A stretch of 12,673 nt of DNA from Candidatus Omnitrophota bacterium (GTDB taxonomy: Bacteria; Omnitrophota; Gorgyraeia; Duberdicusellales; 4484-171): NCBI GenBank assembly GCA_021735105.1, contig JAIPHS010000077.1:1-12673 (forward strand). The letters run 5' to 3'. The position numbers and the translations under genes are program-made. Numbering within the stretch: position 1 is the first letter of the stretch; each line of letters opens with the position of its first letter. The notes beneath the pieces were generated by a model. The model was not told the origin of the DNA and did not search any database. It was given only the letters and a program-made list of their open reading frames with translations. Positions 1-7,657 of this stretch are shown one piece after another.

Positions 1-51
1 TTCCCGAAATAAAGTATTTTCTCTATTTATTTTGTTGCAGGCCTTTATCAA
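1..51 (-). CDS. Possible 5' end of a further downstream gene (partial, runs off window)
   Basis: After the TAG stop of the GT2 gene, the minus strand has one frame that stays open to the window edge: TTG at 51-49 followed by 16 codons (MIKACNKINRENTLFRE). A GGA lies about 12 bases upstream of the TTG. The ATG at 55-53 is preceded by AGGA but meets a stop after ten codons, so it is a poorer candidate. There is too little sequence to name a product. That the operon continues leftwards is inference from the unbroken strand bias. The call rests only on an open frame and could be chance. Confidence 0.25.
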   Translation of the reverse strand, partial: MIKACNKINRENTLFRE

Positions 52-95
52 CCATCTAATTTTTCCTGTGGATTATTATTTTTTACATATTACAA

Positions 96-1019
96 CTATA
101 ATCCGGCAATCTTTAGCTCGTTTACTCGGCCGGCTAACCGGACAATTGTTTTTCCCCGAATCCATTCTGCCAACAAAATAAAGTAAAACCTGCGTAAAAA
201 TAAACTAAAAAACCCAAAATATAAACAGCGGAAACCGATTAAAAACAAACGCCAACAAAATAAATTAAACCAGGGAAAATAACGTAAAATTTTTCCTCTT
301 TGCCCGAACACTTTATAACCGCCCCGGAGAAAAGCCACCGCGTATTTTTGCTGTGAATGAATAAATTGATTTAGAAAAAAATTTTCTCCTTTTTGGTGAA
401 AAACTTTTATACAAGGATTAAAAATGATTTTTCTTTTCGCTAAAACCAAGCGGTAATTAAAAAGGCTGTCTTCAAAAGGCTGCAGCCCTTGGTCAAAATA
501 GCAATTCTTTATCTCGCTTGCCCGATAGGCGGCATTGCAAGCCGGAATATTATTAATTTTCCGGATACCGCCCCCTGGCAGCCAAGAAGAAAATTCGCTA
601 AGATATCCGGCTTGGGCAAACGCCGATTTCAGCGCGCAATTCACGCTCCCGCCCACCGCAGACGCTCCAGGATAAGCAGAAAAAGTCTCCAATATAGTTT
701 TTAACCAGTCAGGTGATACGGAACAATCATCATCTAAAAAAACTATAAATTTTCCCCGGGCTAAAGAAACACCTTTATTCCGGGAAAAAGACGCCCCTTG
801 ATTCTCATTATTTTTTTGATAGATAATATAGTGAAGACGATTCTTAAAAAGATTAACTATCTTTTCTGTTTCATCCACAGAAGCATCATCTACAATAACT
901 ACTTCTAATTTCTCCAGAGAAAAATCAAGAAAAGCTAAGCTTTTCAAGCAATTAGCAAGTAACCCTGCCCGGTTAAAAGTAGGAATAATTACAGTTATTA
1001 ACGGAACCGAATTTTTCAT
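96..1019 (-). CDS. GT2-family glycosyltransferase
   Basis: Cytoplasmic GT-A-fold glycosyltransferase, expected to transfer a sugar from a nucleotide donor to a lipid-linked acceptor. With the ATG start at 1019 the protein has 307 residues. The N-terminus ITVIIPTFNR (8-17) is the usual first strand. VDDAS (43-47) holds the donor-binding aspartates, FLDDDC (94-99) is the DXD metal site, and FEDSLF (182-187) fits the acceptor/catalytic-base ED motif. Residues 248-288 are hydrophobic and aromatic and probably lie on or in the membrane. A longer reading from TTG at 1049 adds ten residues inside the upstream gene. I prefer ATG 1019 because it falls one base after that gene's TAA and begins just ahead of the conserved strand; neither start has a good Shine-Dalgarno site. 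It is the last complete gene of the ATP-grasp/GT2/aminotransferase block. The sugar transferred cannot be told. Confidence 0.9.
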   Translation of the reverse strand: MKNSVPLITVIIPTFNRAGLLANCLKSLAFLDFSLEKLEVVIVDDASVDETEKIVNLFKNRLHYIIYQKNNENQGASFSRNKGVSLARGKFIVFLDDDCSVSPDWLKTILETFSAYPGASAVGGSVNCALKSAFAQAGYLSEFSSWLPGGGIRKINNIPACNAAYRASEIKNCYFDQGLQPFEDSLFNYRLVLAKRKIIFNPCIKVFHQKGENFFLNQFIHSQQKYAVAFLRGGYKVFGQRGKILRYFPWFNLFCWRLFLIGFRCLYFGFFSLFLRRFYFILLAEWIRGKTIVRLAGRVNELKIAGL

Positions 1020-1020
1020 T

Positions 1021-2220
1021 TTATTTATAAAATTTTTTGATAGCTTCAATTATTTCCATTTTATTCTTTTCCTCCAATGCTTGGGAAAAGGGCAAAGACA
1101 ATATTTCTTTTTGCGCGGCTTCATAAACCGGAAAATCACCAAGTTTATAACGAAATTTTTCTAACTCCGGGCGTAAATGGAGAAGTTCCGGATAAAAGAT
1201 TTTTGTTTCGATTCCCTTTTTGTTTAAATATTTTTGCAACGCTTCTCTCTTCTTTACCCTGATTGTATAATTTCTCCAGCCATGCTTATTTTTAGAAGCC
1301 GGCCGAACCGGCAAGCATATTTGTTTTATTGATTTCAATCCTGCGTCATACTCCTCTGCGAGCTTTTCCCGCTTAAGCCGATCCTGACTAAGATAGTTCA
1401 AACGCGCTGATAAAAACGGAATTAAAAGCGGCGCCAACCGCGACGGTGTCCTGTGGCTCCGGCACACCTGAAAATTCTTACCAAGCGGCTCCCGCCAGCA
1501 AACTGCTCGCATTGCATCTTTTTTCCGGCGGCAAACCAACATCCCCCCGTCCCCGGGGCCGCCTACTTGTTTTGACCAGTGAAAACTAAAACAACCAAAA
1601 TCGCCGAAACTTCCGGCCAAACGGCCATTAATTTCGGTAGCGTGGGCTTGACAAGCATCTTCAACGATTCCAAGATGATATCTACCGGCAAGCTGACAAA
1701 GTGAGCGCATATCGGCAGGATATCCATAAATATGCACCGGAATAATAGCTTTTGTTTTTGGGGTAATTTTTGCCTCTACAGCCGCGGGGTCCATTGTAAG
1801 GTCTTCCTTTACATCCACCAATACCGGAATTGCTCCGCTATCTAAAACAGCTAAAACAGTGCTAACGTAGGTATGTGCCGGGACAATGACCTCATCGCCT
1901 CTTCCAACACCTAAGGCTAACAAAGAAAAAACAAGCGCAGCTGTTCCGCTGCCTACACCTAATGCTGCCGGAACCTTATAAATTTGAGCAAACTTACTTT
2001 CAAATTCAGCGCGGAATGCCTTTAAATTTGCTTGATTTGAAATAGCGATAACTTTTTCTAGAGAAGACTGTATTTCCTCAATGTAGAACAAATTTTCTTC
2101 TGCCCACCAGTCAAAGGGAATTGAATATCGGGATTGGCGCCTTTTATCTAATTCTTTTTCCAGAGCAAGGCGTAAATTCCAAGGCAAACATTTTTTTATT
2201 ATTTTCTTTATTTTTTTCAC
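1021..2220 (-). CDS. DegT/DnrJ/EryC1/StrS-family PLP-dependent aminotransferase
   Basis: Sugar aminotransferase of 399 residues, expected to move an amino group from glutamate to a nucleotide-linked keto-sugar, giving an amino sugar for the glycan. SSGTAAL-like GSGTAAL (90-96) binds the cofactor phosphate. VEDACQAHA (186-194) carries the pyridine-nitrogen Asp188. FSFHWSKQ (211-218) contains Lys217, the PLP Schiff-base lysine, followed by a Gly-rich GPGDGG (221-226). The N-terminus has about 34 extra residues, strongly basic (starting MKKIKKIIKK), before the usual family start. The start codon is GTG at 2220: AAGG lies only a few bases upstream, and the preceding gene's TGA stop is 7 bases away, so the two are probably co-translated. 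The region after Lys217 is divergent: I do not see a clear GYNxR motif. No dehydratase or epimerase that would make its keto-sugar is in the window. Confidence 0.92.
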   Translation of the reverse strand: MKKIKKIIKKCLPWNLRLALEKELDKRRQSRYSIPFDWWAEENLFYIEEIQSSLEKVIAISNQANLKAFRAEFESKFAQIYKVPAALGVGSGTAALVFSLLALGVGRGDEVIVPAHTYVSTVLAVLDSGAIPVLVDVKEDLTMDPAAVEAKITPKTKAIIPVHIYGYPADMRSLCQLAGRYHLGIVEDACQAHATEINGRLAGSFGDFGCFSFHWSKQVGGPGDGGMLVCRRKKDAMRAVCWREPLGKNFQVCRSHRTPSRLAPLLIPFLSARLNYLSQDRLKREKLAEEYDAGLKSIKQICLPVRPASKNKHGWRNYTIRVKKREALQKYLNKKGIETKIFYPELLHLRPELEKFRYKLGDFPVYEAAQKEILSLPFSQALEEKNKMEIIEAIKKFYK

Positions 2221-2227
2221 GACCTTA

Positions 2228-3223
2228 TCACTTTTGAGTTACTTTTTTTTGAAACAAAAATTCAAAAATAAAACCCGCCCCATAGCAAATATGAACTGAC
2301 AAAAATATAATCAGAATTAAAGGAAATATTTTAAAACATTTAAGTCGGAAAATAATTTTTAAAGACACCACCCCGATTAGAAAAAAATAAATTGCTAAAG
2401 GTAGTAATAATTTTGGTACCTCAGCCAATAAAGGCAATAATACCAAATAAAGAAAAAAAATAGCTGGTACTAGAAAAATAAAATCATATCTTTCCGGGGC
2501 AATTCTGATAGCCTGCATCCGCCCCCCTCCATACTGAAAAATTTGACGGCATAAGCCTCGATAGGTCTTCCGTCTTTGGTGAAAAACAATAAATTTGCTC
2601 AAAAACACAGCCTTTAAACCTTGAGCTGACATTTGCCTTAGCAATAAATTTTCTTCGCAGCTAATAAGATTTTCGTTAAAGATGCTTTTATCCAAAGAAA
2701 ATGCTTTGCGCCTAATGGCCAAGTTACAGAGAGCCAAGCAACGTTCATCTACATTAAAAATATCCTTGCCCCCCTTATACCTGCGGCTCATCCAAGCGCT
2801 GCCTAAAAATGACCCTAGAACCTCACTCTGGCTAATTTGGAAATTATCACTGCCGGGAAAACAGAGATTAGGGCCGCCAAATATTGCTGCTTGCGGATAC
2901 TGTTCTGTAGCTTTCAGAAGAACTTCAATAGAATCTCTGCCTAAAACTATATCATCATCTAAAAAACAAATTATTTCACCGGAAGCTTGTTCAACTAAAT
3001 TATTTCTTGCCGCCCCCCTGCTGAGCCGTTCTTTTTTCCAATATTTTAATCCCGGAAACTTCTTTCTCTTTTTTGCCAACATTTTAGCCGACTGGGAGTC
3101 ATCGCCGTTTACACATACCAAAACTTCTCCTAAATTAAGCGAAATCTGCCCGAAAAGACTGTCTAGACACCGTTCTAACTGGTTAATACGCTTATATGTA
3201 ATTATTAATACGCTTAACTTCAT
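2228..3223 (-). CDS. GT2-family glycosyltransferase with C-terminal membrane segments (ExoA-like layout)
   Basis: Membrane-anchored GT2 glycosyltransferase of 331 residues. The N-terminal GT-A domain starts at LSVLIITYKR (3-12). NGDD (39-42) occupies the first acidic site, CFLDDDI (86-92) is the DXD motif, and CEEN (189-192) is the likely catalytic-base region. FHQRRKTYRGLCRQ (214-227) followed by FQYGGGR (229-235) is typical of ExoA-like polysaccharide GT2 enzymes. Three hydrophobic spans follow at about 248-268, 271-289 and 298-318, the last holding HICYGAGF, also common in this group. The start ATG overlaps the upstream ATP-grasp gene's TGA in an ATGA (3223-3220), which indicates translational coupling, and no separate Shine-Dalgarno site is visible. 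The donor sugar and linkage are unknown. The family call is firm; the ExoA resemblance is architectural only. Confidence 0.92.
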   Translation of the reverse strand: MKLSVLIITYKRINQLERCLDSLFGQISLNLGEVLVCVNGDDSQSAKMLAKKRKKFPGLKYWKKERLSRGAARNNLVEQASGEIICFLDDDIVLGRDSIEVLLKATEQYPQAAIFGGPNLCFPGSDNFQISQSEVLGSFLGSAWMSRRYKGGKDIFNVDERCLALCNLAIRRKAFSLDKSIFNENLISCEENLLLRQMSAQGLKAVFLSKFIVFHQRRKTYRGLCRQIFQYGGGRMQAIRIAPERYDFIFLVPAIFFLYLVLLPLLAEVPKLLLPLAIYFFLIGVVSLKIIFRLKCFKIFPLILIIFLSVHICYGAGFIFEFLFQKKVTQK

Positions 3224-4506
3224 TGATTTTGATTTGATTTAAAAAAGTTATTAATGAAAAAAAATATTCCGTAAAATAAAGCAGGAAATGGATCAAGCCA
3301 CAAGCACCTGCTATAATTATCGACTCTTTTAGGTTTTAGGTTTAGATAAGTTTCCCGGTAATGACGCGCCATAGAACGCAGACCGGGCAAATTTTCTCCC
3401 GCCGCTTTTATCCCCAATAATCTTTCAACCAGTTTTAACAGCCATTGAAAAAATAAAAAAACTAAAACCATAAAATCCTGCAACGGCCAGAGATACAATG
3501 TCCCGATTTTATCCCCGCGCCGAAAAGATTCTTGCCCTCTCACATCACCGTTAATTAGTGCCCTGGATAATTGTACCGGATTAAATACCCGACTGCGTTC
3601 ACTCCAAGTACCCCGGCTAATGCGTGTATTAACCTCCATTACTTTTTCAATTTGACTGAACTGGTCAACCTTTAGCTGAATATGGCAATAACCTGAATAC
3701 CCTAACCTGCTCAGCATAGTTTTAGCCCGGGCAATAATTGATTTAGGAAGCGGGATTGAATGCAGCAACAAAGCTCTAGTTTGATGCAATTTCAACAACG
3801 GCCTCTGATTTTCCGCGCAAGAAACAGCGCAAAGCCTGCCCTGGGTATCCATATAGAAGCGTAAATAAATAATTCTGTTTCCGGGAATAAACTCCTGTAA
3901 AACAAAATCTCCTAAATTTCTATTGTTTTTGCGCCAAATACCTAAAGATTTAGGCGATAGAATTAAATCTTGCCCTTCTCCTGCGCAGCCAAAACGCGGC
4001 TTTATTAGTGCCGGGAATTGCTGCCAATTTACTTCGGAAGCCAAACAAGTTAGCGGAACATCCAATCCAGCCTGGCTGGCCAATTCTATTGACCTCAGCT
4101 TATCCATCAACTCACAAAGCAGCGAAAAATCGCCCACCGCTACCTCTATTTTTTCCCGTTCAAACAGTTTCTTAAATAGCGAAAAAAATAAGACAAAATC
4201 ATCACAAGATGGATAAATAAGAGATATTCGTTCCCTCCGGCAAATATCTAAAACTTTTTCTGCATATTTTCTTGCTAAAGGCTTAACTTTTTGAGTCCGT
4301 AAAGCTAAAGATAAAGCATTAACTTCTGGGGGTAGTGATAACCTATAATTTTGGTTAACTTGAAAAGATAATGCCGTAGGGCAAAACAAAGAAGAATACC
4401 ACGGAGTTTCTGGTATCAAAGCGATAGTTTTTTTCGCCTGCAAAAACAAAACTCTCAAAATATCATATGATTGGGGGCTAAACGGATCGGGTATAAGCAA
4501 TATCAT
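3220..4506 (-). CDS. ATP-grasp ligase, CarB-like, in a glycan cluster
   Basis: Predicted ATP-dependent carboxylate-amine (or similar) ligase of 428 residues that works through an acyl-phosphate intermediate. Residues 1-130 look like a Rossmann-type pre-ATP-grasp domain (MILLIPDPFS start; IYPSCDD near 97-103). The ATP-grasp core follows: PALIKPRFGCAGEG (165-178) has the ATP lysine and glycine loop, VLQEFIPG (202-209) the hinge, and HIQLKVD with Gln277 plus MEVNTR with Glu291 and Asn293 form a Q...E.N metal triad like that of carbamoyl-phosphate synthase large subunit. A hydrophobic stretch (343-358) and a second near the C-terminus (408-420) suggest membrane association. It is first behind the promoter at 4575-4603 and overlaps the next gene by 4 bases, so its activity is probably tied to the GT2/aminotransferase products. 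The substrate is unknown: an amino acid joined to a sugar acid or amino sugar is one inference. Confidence 0.85.
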   Translation of the reverse strand: MILLIPDPFSPQSYDILRVLFLQAKKTIALIPETPWYSSLFCPTALSFQVNQNYRLSLPPEVNALSLALRTQKVKPLARKYAEKVLDICRRERISLIYPSCDDFVLFFSLFKKLFEREKIEVAVGDFSLLCELMDKLRSIELASQAGLDVPLTCLASEVNWQQFPALIKPRFGCAGEGQDLILSPKSLGIWRKNNRNLGDFVLQEFIPGNRIIYLRFYMDTQGRLCAVSCAENQRPLLKLHQTRALLLHSIPLPKSIIARAKTMLSRLGYSGYCHIQLKVDQFSQIEKVMEVNTRISRGTWSERSRVFNPVQLSRALINGDVRGQESFRRGDKIGTLYLWPLQDFMVLVFLFFQWLLKLVERLLGIKAAGENLPGLRSMARHYRETYLNLKPKRVDNYSRCLWLDPFPALFYGIFFFINNFFKSNQNQ

Positions 4507-4527
4507 TAAAAGCTAACCAGGGTATTT

Positions 4528-4572
4528 TAAACCTGCGCATATCGGGCTACTCACAGTATGCCAGCAGGTTTA
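4528..4572 (-). promoter_or_regulatory. Stem-loop in the 5' leader of the ATP-grasp operon
   Basis: TAAACCTGC (4528-4536) pairs with GCAGGTTTA (4564-4572). The stem continues with GCATA (4537-4541) against TATGC (4557-4561), leaving a 2-base bulge (4562-4563) and a 15-base loop. That gives 14 base pairs. On the minus strand no T-run follows, so an intrinsic terminator is unlikely. With the promoter placed just upstream, transcription would begin in or right before the first arm, so the structure would sit at the very 5' end of the mRNA, about 20 bases before the ATG. An mRNA-stabilising 5' hairpin or a regulatory leader are both possible. Confidence 0.5.
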
Positions 4573-4574
4573 TA

Positions 4575-4603
4575 ATTATAATATTTTTACTCGACTACTG
4601 CAA
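4575..4603 (-). promoter_or_regulatory. Sigma-70-type promoter candidate for the ATP-grasp/GT2/aminotransferase block
   Basis: On the minus strand a perfect -10 TATAAT (4580-4575) is preceded at 17 bases by TTGCAG (-35, 3 of 6 consensus positions). The predicted start of transcription is near 4568. A second, overlapping possibility is TTGACG (4642-4637), 17 bases upstream of TTTATT. The placement in the 141-base gap between the GT-C gene and the ATP-grasp gene supports an internal promoter. Confidence 0.5.
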
Positions 4604-4647
4604 GAAATAAAAAAATAAAGGCATTCCAATCTTTCCCGTCAAAAATT

Positions 4648-6399
4648 TTACTCCTCTCCAGTTGCTCCGCTAAGTTCCGGCTGAAAAGAAAACAACAAAA
4701 GAGTATCGTTGAAGAAATCCTGAGGATAAGCTTGATGCCTCCAGATCAATTTTAGTTTATTTTTTTTCTTAAAAAACATCTCTTTTAAACTTTTATTGCT
4801 CCTATAATATTGTTCTTCAACCCGTCCCATAGTTTTTATTCCACTTTTATTTTTAATATAAAGAATATAATCTGTAGACATAAATACTTTTTTTATAAAA
4901 TTACTATTTTCTTCAAAGTTATGGAGATGATTCAAAGAATATATAGATAAACCCATAGAAGTTAATAGTTTAATTTTTAATTTTCTTTTTCGTAACTGGT
5001 CATATATAATTTCAAGCGATAAAGGAGCGGTATTGTTATTATCTTCAAAAATAACTAGTAGATAAGCTTTATCTTCGCGGCCCATCACCCGCGCTTCAAG
5101 AAAAGAAAGTAGTCCAGATACCGGACATCTTTCAGAAACCGGGCGCAAAATGCCGAATTGAACCCGCCGCCCTAATAATTCAGATGAATTTTGAGGATAA
5201 GGATAATGTTTTAGAAAAAATCCATAGTTTAAAAACAAAACTATAACTACTGCAGCAGCAAAAGCTATCTCACCTCTATACAAAAAATATCTCTTCATTA
5301 ACCGCCTTAACTTAGACAACAATCCCGCTATCATTATCACTACAGCCGGCAAAACCGGTAATAAAAAGCGAGGCTGAGTGCCAATCAATTCTAAATTAGC
5401 AAAAGCTAACAAAGAAAGCAATAAAATGGGGGATAAAAGCCAACCGAAAAAAATAATCCGGTGGTTTAACTTGAATAGATTAACCCCAATAAAAAAAACA
5501 GACATTAAAAATAATAAAAAATTAGGAAATAAAATATGCTGCCTTAATAACTGAAAGTAATTCCCTAAATTTAAAAAAAATGAATCAACCTTAAATCCGG
5601 TTATAGCCGCCAAAAAACCTTCCCACTTAAAATTATAACTTCGACCCTCAACTTTACTATCATCGGGGAGGTCAAAAGAAGAAGTCAGAAAATAATAAAA
5701 GAGAGCAGAAAACAAAATTGCGCAAAGAAGAAAAATAGCTACATTCAACAATACTCTCTTTCGGTCTTTTTTCGGAATTAAAAATTGAGAACAAAAACTG
5801 CTTCCTAATGAAACTAAAACAATCCCGGCAAAATATATTATATATTTAAGGCCAATCAACCCTCCAATTAATGCGGTTATCCCTGCCCACAAAGAAAATA
5901 CCTTATTGTGATAATTATTAGCTTTTAAAAGAAAATAAACATTTAATGCTAAAATTGAAGTAATGGCTATATTCATATGAGTTACCCTTGAAAAGCCTAC
6001 AATTGAAGGAAAAGTTAAAAGTAAAATTGCCGCTAAAAGGCCAGCCGGCTTCCCATAAAGAAAATTAGCTATTTTATACAAAGCCACCACTAAAATAAAT
6101 ACATAAAAAAGATTAAACATTGCCATAACATTAGCGGTAGGCCCAAAAATGATATAAAAAGGAAACGGAGCAAGCATATATAAAGGCGAGTAAGAATTAA
6201 TATTAGTAAATAAAATTTTTAAATTATCAACTTTAAAATCATGGATAAAAGCCTTAAAATAACGAATACTATCAGAATAACAAACGTTAGCATCATGAAG
6301 CGGTGGAATTATATCACTTGAAATAACCAAATAATTGCCTATTGCAAACAACAGCATCACCATCGCTAAAAAATAAAAATTATGTTTATTCTTTTTCAT
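4648..6399 (-). CDS. GT-C (GT39/ArnT-like) polytopic membrane glycosyltransferase
   Basis: Integral membrane protein of 583 residues, predicted to transfer a sugar from a polyprenyl-phosphate donor on the outer face of the inner membrane. After a first membrane segment (about 8-28) comes HDANVCYSD (35-43); its Asp36 is in the place of the catalytic acidic residue in the first outer loop of GT-C enzymes. YSPLYMLAPFP (70-80) and the following helices, including GKPAGLLAAILLLTFPS (116-132), match the GT39/GT83 pattern. TQPRFLLPVLP (341-351) resembles the conserved RF/RY-LP segment. About ten membrane spans fill residues 8-395, and a soluble domain (about 400-583) follows. It has no clear Shine-Dalgarno site and lies 105 bases after the radical SAM gene. 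Sequence conservation in GT-C families is low, so the exact family and substrate are uncertain. Confidence 0.75.
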   Translation of the reverse strand: MKKNKHNFYFLAMVMLLFAIGNYLVISSDIIPPLHDANVCYSDSIRYFKAFIHDFKVDNLKILFTNINSYSPLYMLAPFPFYIIFGPTANVMAMFNLFYVFILVVALYKIANFLYGKPAGLLAAILLLTFPSIVGFSRVTHMNIAITSILALNVYFLLKANNYHNKVFSLWAGITALIGGLIGLKYIIYFAGIVLVSLGSSFCSQFLIPKKDRKRVLLNVAIFLLCAILFSALFYYFLTSSFDLPDDSKVEGRSYNFKWEGFLAAITGFKVDSFFLNLGNYFQLLRQHILFPNFLLFLMSVFFIGVNLFKLNHRIIFFGWLLSPILLLSLLAFANLELIGTQPRFLLPVLPAVVIMIAGLLSKLRRLMKRYFLYRGEIAFAAAVVIVLFLNYGFFLKHYPYPQNSSELLGRRVQFGILRPVSERCPVSGLLSFLEARVMGREDKAYLLVIFEDNNNTAPLSLEIIYDQLRKRKLKIKLLTSMGLSIYSLNHLHNFEENSNFIKKVFMSTDYILYIKNKSGIKTMGRVEEQYYRSNKSLKEMFFKKKNKLKLIWRHQAYPQDFFNDTLLLFSFQPELSGATGEE

Positions 6400-6471
6400 A
6401 AATTACAACAATGTCTTTTTCCCCCTGACAAAATCCGAGAAACCGATTTTTGACTTAATCCAACTATTCGA

Positions 6472-6498
6472 ATTATAATTAAAACTTGCATAACCCAA
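6472..6498 (-). promoter_or_regulatory. Weak promoter candidate upstream of the 583-residue GT-C gene
   Basis: On the minus strand a perfect TATAAT (6477-6472) stands 15 bases after TTGGGT (6498-6493). The spacing is short and the -35 is poor (3 of 6), and the DNA is AT-rich enough for TATAAT to occur by chance. It lies in the 105-base gap before the gene. Confidence 0.25.
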
Positions 6499-6504
6499 TT
6501 GCAT

Positions 6505-7575
6505 TTACCTAAATAAATAATCTTTGTATCTACCCGGTTGCGCTAAATAATCAAGTCCTGAATAATTTCCGTTGACAACTTTAGAAACTGCTCTACTACC
6601 CCCCAAACAAATTGTTAAATACCTGCATTTTTTGCAAACTTCAGGCGCAAATTTCAAATAACGCATCCTTTTCATAAATTTATGATTCCAATAGCTGCCA
6701 AAAGGCTTATTTATTAAAATATTCCCAATTTCTTTATTGAAATAATACATCGGCTTAATAACTCCATTAAAGCTTATTACCACACGAGTATGCCCGTCAT
6801 CATGTCTGGCTCCCGATGCTATTTTTGCCATTTGTTCAGGATTAAAAGCACAAAACGGAATAGCATTAAATATCTTATAAGCTGTCCCATTTTCTTCATT
6901 TATCTTTAGAATTTTTGGGACAAGGATGCTTATGTCATCATTGTTAACCGGCATTAAATTATATGGGGCTGGTATAGGACGAAATAATTCCCAATATTTT
7001 ATTTTTAATTTTTTGACTAAACCATAAATTTTTTCTAAATTTAGAATGTTTAATTTTGTAAGAACAGTTCCTGTCCTTACTACTTTTATTTCTGTTTCCT
7101 TAAGCATCCTTAACCCCGCAAGCTTAGATTCGAATAACTTTTTTCCCGTTACAAAGAATTCCGTCTCTTTATCGTAAGAATTAAGGGGAACCAACACGTT
7201 ATCCACTAACTTGCTTAATTTAGCTGCTCTTTGTTTATTAATTAATGTAGCATTTGTGTTTAACCACACCCTTAATCCTTTCGATTTAGCATATTCCATT
7301 AAGTCATATATATCTTCCCTGATTAAAGGCTCTCCCCCGGAAAATCTAATTTTTTTAATTCCAAATTTAGAAATATTGGTAATTATATCTTTTATGTAAT
7401 TATGCCTTAATGTATCATTTTTTTCTGTATTTTTTGTCGAAAACTTATTAAAACAAAAAAAACAATCTAAATTACACCTATCAGTAATCTCTATAGTAAC
7501 TTCGTTTGGCTTAGAAAATATATTTCGCGAAAAATAAATAAACTTATTGACGATATTTTGAAAAAAATAATTCAC
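6505..7575 (-). CDS. Radical SAM protein with a degenerate SPASM domain
   Basis: Radical S-adenosylmethionine enzyme of 356 residues. CNLDCFFC (34-41) is the CX3CX2C motif binding the [4Fe-4S] cluster that cleaves SAM, and FSGGEP (78-83) is the SAM-contacting GGEP motif. The C-terminal third follows the SPASM layout but is incomplete: Cys242 is present, the Cys expected four residues after Gly271 is Met276 (GVIKPM), the CX2CX5CX3C block reads Cys314, Cys317, Cys323 then Ser327 (CLGGSRA), and no final cysteine follows. The start is GTG at 7575, chosen because AGGA stands five bases upstream. It sits between two GT-C genes, which suggests that it modifies the sugar, lipid carrier or a small peptide of this pathway. 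The reaction is unknown, and the missing cysteines argue for at most one auxiliary cluster. Confidence 0.88.
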   Translation of the reverse strand: MNYFFQNIVNKFIYFSRNIFSKPNEVTIEITDRCNLDCFFCFNKFSTKNTEKNDTLRHNYIKDIITNISKFGIKKIRFSGGEPLIREDIYDLMEYAKSKGLRVWLNTNATLINKQRAAKLSKLVDNVLVPLNSYDKETEFFVTGKKLFESKLAGLRMLKETEIKVVRTGTVLTKLNILNLEKIYGLVKKLKIKYWELFRPIPAPYNLMPVNNDDISILVPKILKINEENGTAYKIFNAIPFCAFNPEQMAKIASGARHDDGHTRVVISFNGVIKPMYYFNKEIGNILINKPFGSYWNHKFMKRMRYLKFAPEVCKKCRYLTICLGGSRAVSKVVNGNYSGLDYLAQPGRYKDYLFR

Positions 7576-7580
7576 TATTA

Positions 7581-7584
7581 TCCT
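7581..7584 (-). promoter_or_regulatory. Ribosome binding site that decides the GTG start of the radical SAM gene
   Basis: The minus strand reads AGGATAATAGTG, giving AGGA (7584-7581) five bases from GTG at 7575-7573. It is one of the few recognisable Shine-Dalgarno sites in the window, and in-frame stops just upstream rule out a longer protein. Confidence 0.6.
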
Positions 7585-7657
7585 ATAAATTAAAAATAAT
7601 TATTTGGAATTTACCGTTTCTATCTTAAGTATAGATATAAAAATCGTAACAAAAGGG

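Noticed and set aside
489..704. A 71-codon plus-strand open frame, with similar short ones at 1077-1262, 3923-4216, 7211-7399 and 11175-11426
   Set aside because: Each is antisense to a confidently called gene, lacks domain-like sequence and is short.
2682..3242. A 186-codon open frame on the plus strand
   Set aside because: It lies fully opposite the well-supported GT2 gene with a DXD motif, has no recognisable domain, and reads as the antisense shadow of that gene.
4528..4572. The leader stem-loop considered as an intrinsic terminator for the upstream GT-C gene
   Set aside because: On the minus strand the stem is followed by AAAATACCC and no T-run, and the predicted promoter lies upstream of it.
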